Below are positions 63,132 through 64,000 of a DNA stretch of 64,000 nt, in pieces. The stretch is from Anaerolineae bacterium (GTDB lineage: Bacteria > Chloroflexota > Anaerolineae > Aggregatilineales > Phototrophicaceae). The notes beneath the pieces were generated by a model. The model did not search any database. It was not told the DNA's origin and saw only the letters and a list, made by a program, of their open reading frames with translations. The DNA is taken from assembly GCA_023382675.1 (NCBI GenBank), contig JAHDWN010000001.1, positions 100,335 to 164,334 of the forward strand, given 5' to 3'. Numbering within the stretch: the first letter of the stretch is position 1; each line of letters begins with the position of its first letter. Made by a program: the position numbers and the translations under genes.

Positions 63132-64000
63132 ATGCACGTTGAGCATCTCTCGCTCACCAACTTTCGCAATTACGCCCGGCTCGAAATCAGCCTGCCATCC
63201 GAAAAGGCGATTGTCCTTCACGGCGCGAACGCGCAGGGAAAAACGAGTCTGCTCGAAGCCATCTACTATCTGGCTGGCGCGCGTTCGCCCTATACCGTCA
63301 GTGATCGCCAGCTCATTCACTGGCGCGTCGAAGACGATCCGATGCCCTATGCGCGTATCAGCGCTGAGATTCATTCGCGCAGAAACGGCCTTTCGCGCCT
63401 TGAGATCACGATGATGATCGAGCCAGGCACAGATGGAACCCGTTTGCGCAAAATCATTCGTCTGAACGGTGTTGACAAGCGGGTGATGGACATCGTTGGC
63501 CTCCTCAATGTCGTCCTGTTTCTGCCGCAGGACCTGGCACTTGTCGAAGGCACACCTTCCGACCGGCGCCGCTTCATGGATTACACCCTGGGACAGGTCG
63601 ATAGCGCCTATCTCCAGGCGCTGGATGTCTACGAGCGCATTTTGCCGCAACGCAACGCCCTGCTGCGGCGCATTGCCGACAGACAGGCGGCCCCCGGCGA
63701 ACTCACCTACTGGGACGAGCAGTTGATCAATGCCGGCAGCATCATTATTGCGGAACGCCAACGCTTCCTGCGCGAGTTGGAGGTGAGCGCGCAACGCGCC
63801 CATCTCGACCTGACCGGTCGCCAGGAGCAGCTCACCCTCAGCTACCAACCGAGCTTTGCGCCCACCGTCCACGGCGATGGACAGATGTCTTTCGCAACGC
63901 TCGGTCTCGATTTGCATCGCGAGCTATCTCCCGACCAGATCGCGCCCCAATTTGCAGACCGTCTGCAAGCGGAATTGAAGGATTCAATCGAACGTGGTGT
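63132..64000 (+). CDS. recF: DNA replication and repair protein RecF (5' part, cut by the window end)
   Basis: 289 complete codons from the ATG at 63132 with no stop before the window end; the protein is normally about 360-400 residues. SMC-type ATPase: starts MHVEHLSLTNFRNYARLE, Walker A GANAQGKT at 31-38, and the conserved LFLPQDLALVEGTPSDRRRFMD near residue 135-156. RecF directs RecOR loading of RecA at gaps. A weak ribosome site precedes it. Confidence 0.95.
   Translation, partial: MHVEHLSLTNFRNYARLEISLPSEKAIVLHGANAQGKTSLLEAIYYLAGARSPYTVSDRQLIHWRVEDDPMPYARISAEIHSRRNGLSRLEITMMIEPGTDGTRLRKIIRLNGVDKRVMDIVGLLNVVLFLPQDLALVEGTPSDRRRFMDYTLGQVDSAYLQALDVYERILPQRNALLRRIADRQAAPGELTYWDEQLINAGSIIIAERQRFLRELEVSAQRAHLDLTGRQEQLTLSYQPSFAPTVHGDGQMSFATLGLDLHRELSPDQIAPQFADRLQAELKDSIERG

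Noticed and set aside
1..64000. Mobile elements, CRISPR arrays or prophage
   Set aside because: No transposase, integrase, terminal repeats or spaced repeats were seen; gene orders are of core type.

Overview
The window looks like a chromosomal core region of a free-living bacterium, most likely Chloroflexota (Anaerolineae-like). This is an inference from the protein sequences (long charged extensions on some ribosomal proteins, a zinc-ribbon L24, many secreted proteins with Thr/Pro linkers and pre-peptidase-like beta domains, FHA/receiver proteins) and from moderately high GC; no 16S gene is present to confirm it. I see no insertion sequence, prophage, integrase or CRISPR array.

Layout. 1-4.3 kb (minus): a peptide ABC transporter operon (binding protein and two permeases) with its own promoter and terminator. 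4.4-21.7 kb (minus): one long str-S10-spc type cluster, rpsL-rpsG-fusA-tuf-rpsJ through rplO, then secY, adk and map. It has a strong promoter at 21642-21670, an attenuator-like hairpin in the rpsL leader, a terminator-like hairpin between secY and adk, and a terminator after map. 21.7-25.3 kb (minus): an FHA-receiver fusion, a membrane-anchored L,D-transpeptidase and a cupin, with a structured 529-base gap in between. 25.5-29.2 kb (plus): a GH13 enzyme, a small membrane protein and a thiamine-diphosphate enzyme, apparently one operon. 29.2-34.9 kb: a lipoprotein with five beta repeats, an RmlC-like epimerase, a large helical protein of unknown function, recO and cdd.

35.0-39.4 kb (plus): the alpha-operon type cluster rpmJ-rpsM-rpsK-rpoA-rplQ-truA-rplM-rpsI, with a good promoter and a terminator. 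infA and rpsD, usual members of such clusters, are not here. 39.4-45.4 kb: a MazG/methylase fusion, a SpoU-type methyltransferase, tRNA-Pro(CGG), a CDP-alcohol phosphatidyltransferase and lgt, then on the minus strand tsaE-tsaB-rimI. 45.6-50.9 kb: a hybrid-sensing histidine kinase with a single-domain response regulator, an FAH-family enzyme, an ECF-like sigma factor and clpP. 50.9-57.3 kb: secreted proteins of unknown role, a methyltransferase, a DUF5519-type protein and an agmatine-deiminase-like enzyme. 57.3-64 kb: a tandem SWIM-motif protein behind a promoter/leader-peptide/terminator unit, the ATPases oppD-oppF, an FHA/SH3 transmembrane protein, a single-domain receiver and the 5' part of recF.

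Most of the window is housekeeping: translation, secretion, tRNA modification, lipoprotein maturation, nucleotide metabolism and recombination. The less ordinary parts are regulatory: the leader in front of the double-SWIM gene (57.3-57.5 kb), a palindromic operator candidate between divergent promoters (53.7-53.8 kb), attenuator-like hairpins inside the ribosomal clusters, and several enzymes whose family motifs are altered (S14 zinc ribbon, Adk P-loop, YkuD catalytic motif).
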